Source of the DNA: Lysobacter arenosi
GTDB taxonomy: Bacteria > Pseudomonadota > Gammaproteobacteria > Xanthomonadales > Xanthomonadaceae
Direction: 5' to 3'
Length of the DNA stretch: 64,000 nucleotides
Assembly (NCBI RefSeq): GCF_016613475.2
Contig: NZ_CP071517.1
Location: forward strand, 744,001-808,000
The notes under the pieces: model-generated
Told to the model about the DNA's origin: nothing
The model's database searches: none
What the model saw: the letters and a program-made list of their open reading frames with translations, nothing else
Translations under genes and position numbers: made by a program
Shown: piece after piece, positions 60,604-64,000 of the stretch
How the letters are laid out: each line of letters begins with the position of its first letter
How positions within the stretch are numbered: position 1 is the first letter of the stretch

Positions 60604-61461
60604 TCATCGCGCGCGCAGCAGGACGATGCCGGACATGCGCACCATCTCCTCGCGCAACCGCTTCGGTTGCAGCAGCCGCAGGAGCTTCCACAGCCACGCA
60701 TGCGGCGCGGTGCGGTTGAGGCGTATTGATTCGGTCCAACTGGAGCGGAACTCGGCTTCCGTCCAGCCGAACGGCGCGAAGAACGCAGTGCCTTCGGCCG
60801 GACCGAACCGGAACGGGGCGTTGCCCTCGCGCAGCTTCGGCGACCAGCGCTTCTCGAGGAACTTCAGCAATCGCGGCGAAGCCAGGTCGGTCAGCCACCA
60901 CCTTGCCTGCGCCAGGTCATGCAGGTCGGCGGCGAGCTCGGCGACATTCTCGGACTCCAGGTAGATCAGCAAGCCCTCGGTGATCACCAGCAGCGGACCT
61001 TGCCCCGCCGCGTGCGCCAGGACCTGCTGGCGCACCGCGCGTTCGCGCAGGTCCGCGGCAATGAACTCGACTTCGCAGTGCGGCGTTTCGCTCGCCATGT
61101 GCCGGCGGAAGTAGTCGACCATTTCCGGCAGGTCGACGTGCAGCCAGCGCAAGGTCGCCGGCAACGGCAGGCGATAGGCGCGCGCGTCCAGGCCGGCGGC
61201 CAGGTTGAGGACGGTTTTCGCACCCTCCTGCACGCAGCGCAGGATGATCTCGTCCATCACGGCCGTGCGCACTACCATCGGCCAGCTCATCGAGGCGCCT
61301 TGCGGCATCGCGTCGACGATGGCCTGGCCGCGCTCGCCGGCGAGGCGACGTGCATACGGATCGCGGAAGATCGCGTCCGGCCGGTCGCTTTCCATCGCCC
61401 GATAGACCGCCACCCACGCGGCGGTGTCGGAGACGTTACGGATCGGATTTGCGTCGGCCAT
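60604..61461 (-). CDS. Class I SAM-dependent methyltransferase (LCM/TIGR00027-like)
   Basis: 285 residues from MADANPIRNVSDTAAWVAVYRAMES, with AGGA about 8 bases upstream; a longer frame to 61500 overlaps the lpdA terminator hairpin. The SAM motif is KTVLNLAAGLDARAYRLPLP with DLPEMVDYF as motif II. The N-terminal SDTAAW and FRDPYARRLAGERG are typical of the leucine-carboxyl-methyltransferase-like family found in actinobacteria and xanthomonads. The methyl acceptor is unknown. Confidence 0.9.
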   Translation of the reverse strand: MADANPIRNVSDTAAWVAVYRAMESDRPDAIFRDPYARRLAGERGQAIVDAMPQGASMSWPMVVRTAVMDEIILRCVQEGAKTVLNLAAGLDARAYRLPLPATLRWLHVDLPEMVDYFRRHMASETPHCEVEFIAADLRERAVRQQVLAHAAGQGPLLVITEGLLIYLESENVAELAADLHDLAQARWWLTDLASPRLLKFLEKRWSPKLREGNAPFRFGPAEGTAFFAPFGWTEAEFRSSWTESIRLNRTAPHAWLWKLLRLLQPKRLREEMVRMSGIVLLRAR

Positions 61462-61481
61462 GGTCGTGTCCTGTGCGGAAA

Positions 61482-61519
61482 AGCAAAAGGCCGCCAGCAC
61501 CTGCGTGATGGCGGCCTTT
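61482..61519 (-). terminator. Intrinsic terminator of lpdA
   Basis: A 10-bp stem AAAGGCCGCC (61486-61495) and GGCGGCCTTT (61510-61519). Read on the minus strand it is followed by TTTTGCTTTTCC. It lies 34 bp past the lpdA stop and just upstream of the methyltransferase start. Confidence 0.82.
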
Positions 61520-61553
61520 CGGCTCGTTCATTGCGACGAGATCGGCGCGCCGA

Positions 61554-63082
<1,529 letters not shown>

Positions 63083-64000
63083 TTACATGCCCAGCAGCAT
63101 CCGGTGCGGATTCTCGAGCTGGTTCTTGATGTCGACCAGGAACAGCACCGCTTCCTTGCCGTCGATGATGCGATGGTCGTACGACAGCGCGATGTACATC
63201 ATCGGCGCGGCGATGACCTGGCCGTTCTCGACGATCGCGCGCTCCTTGATGGCGTGCATGCCCAGGATCGCCGACTGCGGCGGGTTGACGATCGGCGTCG
63301 ACATCAGCGAACCGAAGGTGCCGCCGTTGGTGATGGTGAAGGTGCCGCCCTGCAGGTCGTCGAGGCCGAGCTTGCCGTCGCGCGCCTTCTTGGCGTAGTC
63401 GGCAATGCCCTTCTCGATGTCGGCAAAGCCCATGCGCTCGACATTGCGCAGCACCGGCGTGACCAGGCCCTTGTCGGTCGACACGGCGATCGAGATGTCG
63501 GCATAACCGTGGTAGATCACGTCGTTGCCGTCGACCGAGGCGTTGACCACCGGGTACTTCTGCAGCGCGTTGGCGGCGGCCTTGGCGAAGAAGCTCATGA
63601 AGCCGAGCTTGATGCCGTTGGCCTTCTCGAACTGCTCGCCCAGCTCCTTGCGCATGGCCATGACCTTGCCCAGGTTGACCTCGTTGAACGAGGTCAGCAT
63701 GGCGATCGAGTTCTTCGACTGCATCAGGCGCTCGGCGATGCGGGCGCGGATGCGGGTCATCGGCACGCGCTCTTCCGGACGCGCGCCGCCGGCAGCGCCG
63801 ACGCCCTTGCCCGAGGCGTAGTTGACCAGGTCTTCCTTGGTCACCGCGCCGCGACGGCCGGTGCCTTCGACCTGTGCCGGATCGATGCCCTGGGTGACGG
63901 CGGTGAAGCGCGCGCCCGGCGGCAGGTCGGCAGCAGCCGAGGCAGCGGGAGCGGCCTTGGCCGCGACAGGCGCGGCCGCAGCCGGTGCCGCAGCAGGCGC
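63083..64000 (-). CDS. sucB: Dihydrolipoamide succinyltransferase (2-oxoglutarate dehydrogenase E2), C-terminal part
   Basis: Partial: the start lies beyond the window edge. In the minus direction it begins with an Ala/Pro-rich linker (about 63905-64000), then the peripheral-subunit-binding region [21 protein letters not shown], then the catalytic domain ([33 protein letters not shown] to [33 protein letters not shown]). The His/Asp of SYDHRIIDG is the catalytic acyltransfer motif. Linkers of this kind sit between lipoyl, binding and catalytic domains. lpdA (E3) follows after 84 bp, as in sucAB-lpd operons; the last residues favour SucB over AceF. Confidence 0.9.
   Translation of the reverse strand, partial: APAAAPAAAAPVAAKAAPAASAAADLPPGARFTAVTQGIDPAQVEGTGRRGAVTKEDLVNYASGKGVGAAGGARPEERVPMTRIRARIAERLMQSKNSIAMLTSFNEVNLGKVMAMRKELGEQFEKANGIKLGFMSFFAKAAANALQKYPVVNASVDGNDVIYHGYADISIAVSTDKGLVTPVLRNVERMGFADIEKGIADYAKKARDGKLGLDDLQGGTFTITNGGTFGSLMSTPIVNPPQSAILGMHAIKERAIVENGQVIAAPMMYIALSYDHRIIDGKEAVLFLVDIKNQLENPHRMLLGM

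Overview
This is a high-GC stretch of a gammaproteobacterial chromosome, most likely from the Xanthomonadaceae/Lysobacteraceae (Lysobacter, Luteimonas or Xanthomonas-like). The inference rests on codon bias, on the smc-zipA-ligA-epmA order, on NfeD next to a slipin, on paired DUF3011 proteins, and on a sugar locus that combines a TonB-dependent receptor, a LacI regulator and secreted glycosidases. I see no prophage, insertion sequence, CRISPR array, rRNA or tRNA. Palindromic REP-like repeats occur in several intergenic gaps.

Layout. 1-9.0 kb: AsmA-like envelope protein, NfeD protease plus slipin, a small secreted protein, then a minus-strand run scpA, scpB, rluB (chromosome condensation and 23S rRNA pseudouridylation). 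9.3-9.9 kb: yciI-like gene and bolA. 10.1-22.1 kb: a glycan-uptake locus with a LacI regulator, a TonB-dependent receptor, a GH144/glycoamylase-like lipoprotein, an ABC importer (binding lipoprotein and two permeases) and a 1044-residue secreted discoidin-type glycosidase. 22.2-30.5 kb: a VOC protein, an RND efflux pair divergent from an AraC regulator, small proteins, and pgl. 30.5-34.3 kb: glk, a GH1 beta-glucosidase and a divergent MalK/UgpC-type ABC ATPase. 34.5-42.3 kb: smc, zipA, ligA, epmA. 42.4-48.2 kb: two DUF3011 proteins, mtnA, gyrA. 48.2-56.8 kb: a GT9 glycosyltransferase, then alpha-2-macroglobulin and penicillin-binding protein 1C. 56.8-64 kb: peroxiredoxin, CbpA, PilH, YhdH, a LOG-family protein, a methyltransferase, and lpdA and sucB (the latter cut by the window end).

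The best candidate for an integrated system is the glycan locus. A perfect LacI-type palindrome (TGTAAACGATTACA) lies in the lacI promoter at 10058-10071. A 12/14 match lies between the beta-glucosidase and ABC ATPase genes (33100-33113), and an 11/14 match lies upstream of glk (31613-31626). The importer operon at 16-19 kb has no ATPase, whereas the ATPase at 33.2 kb has no permeases. Together these suggest one regulon split over two loci: TonB-dependent uptake, lipoprotein glucanase, ABC import, intracellular beta-glucosidase, glucokinase, 6-phosphogluconolactonase.

A caution for users: three genes (ABC ATPase, GT9 glycosyltransferase, lpdA) are broken by four single-base insertions in short homopolymers. 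In every case removing one base restores a continuous family-like protein. Because lpdA is a core metabolic gene, sequence error is more likely than true decay.
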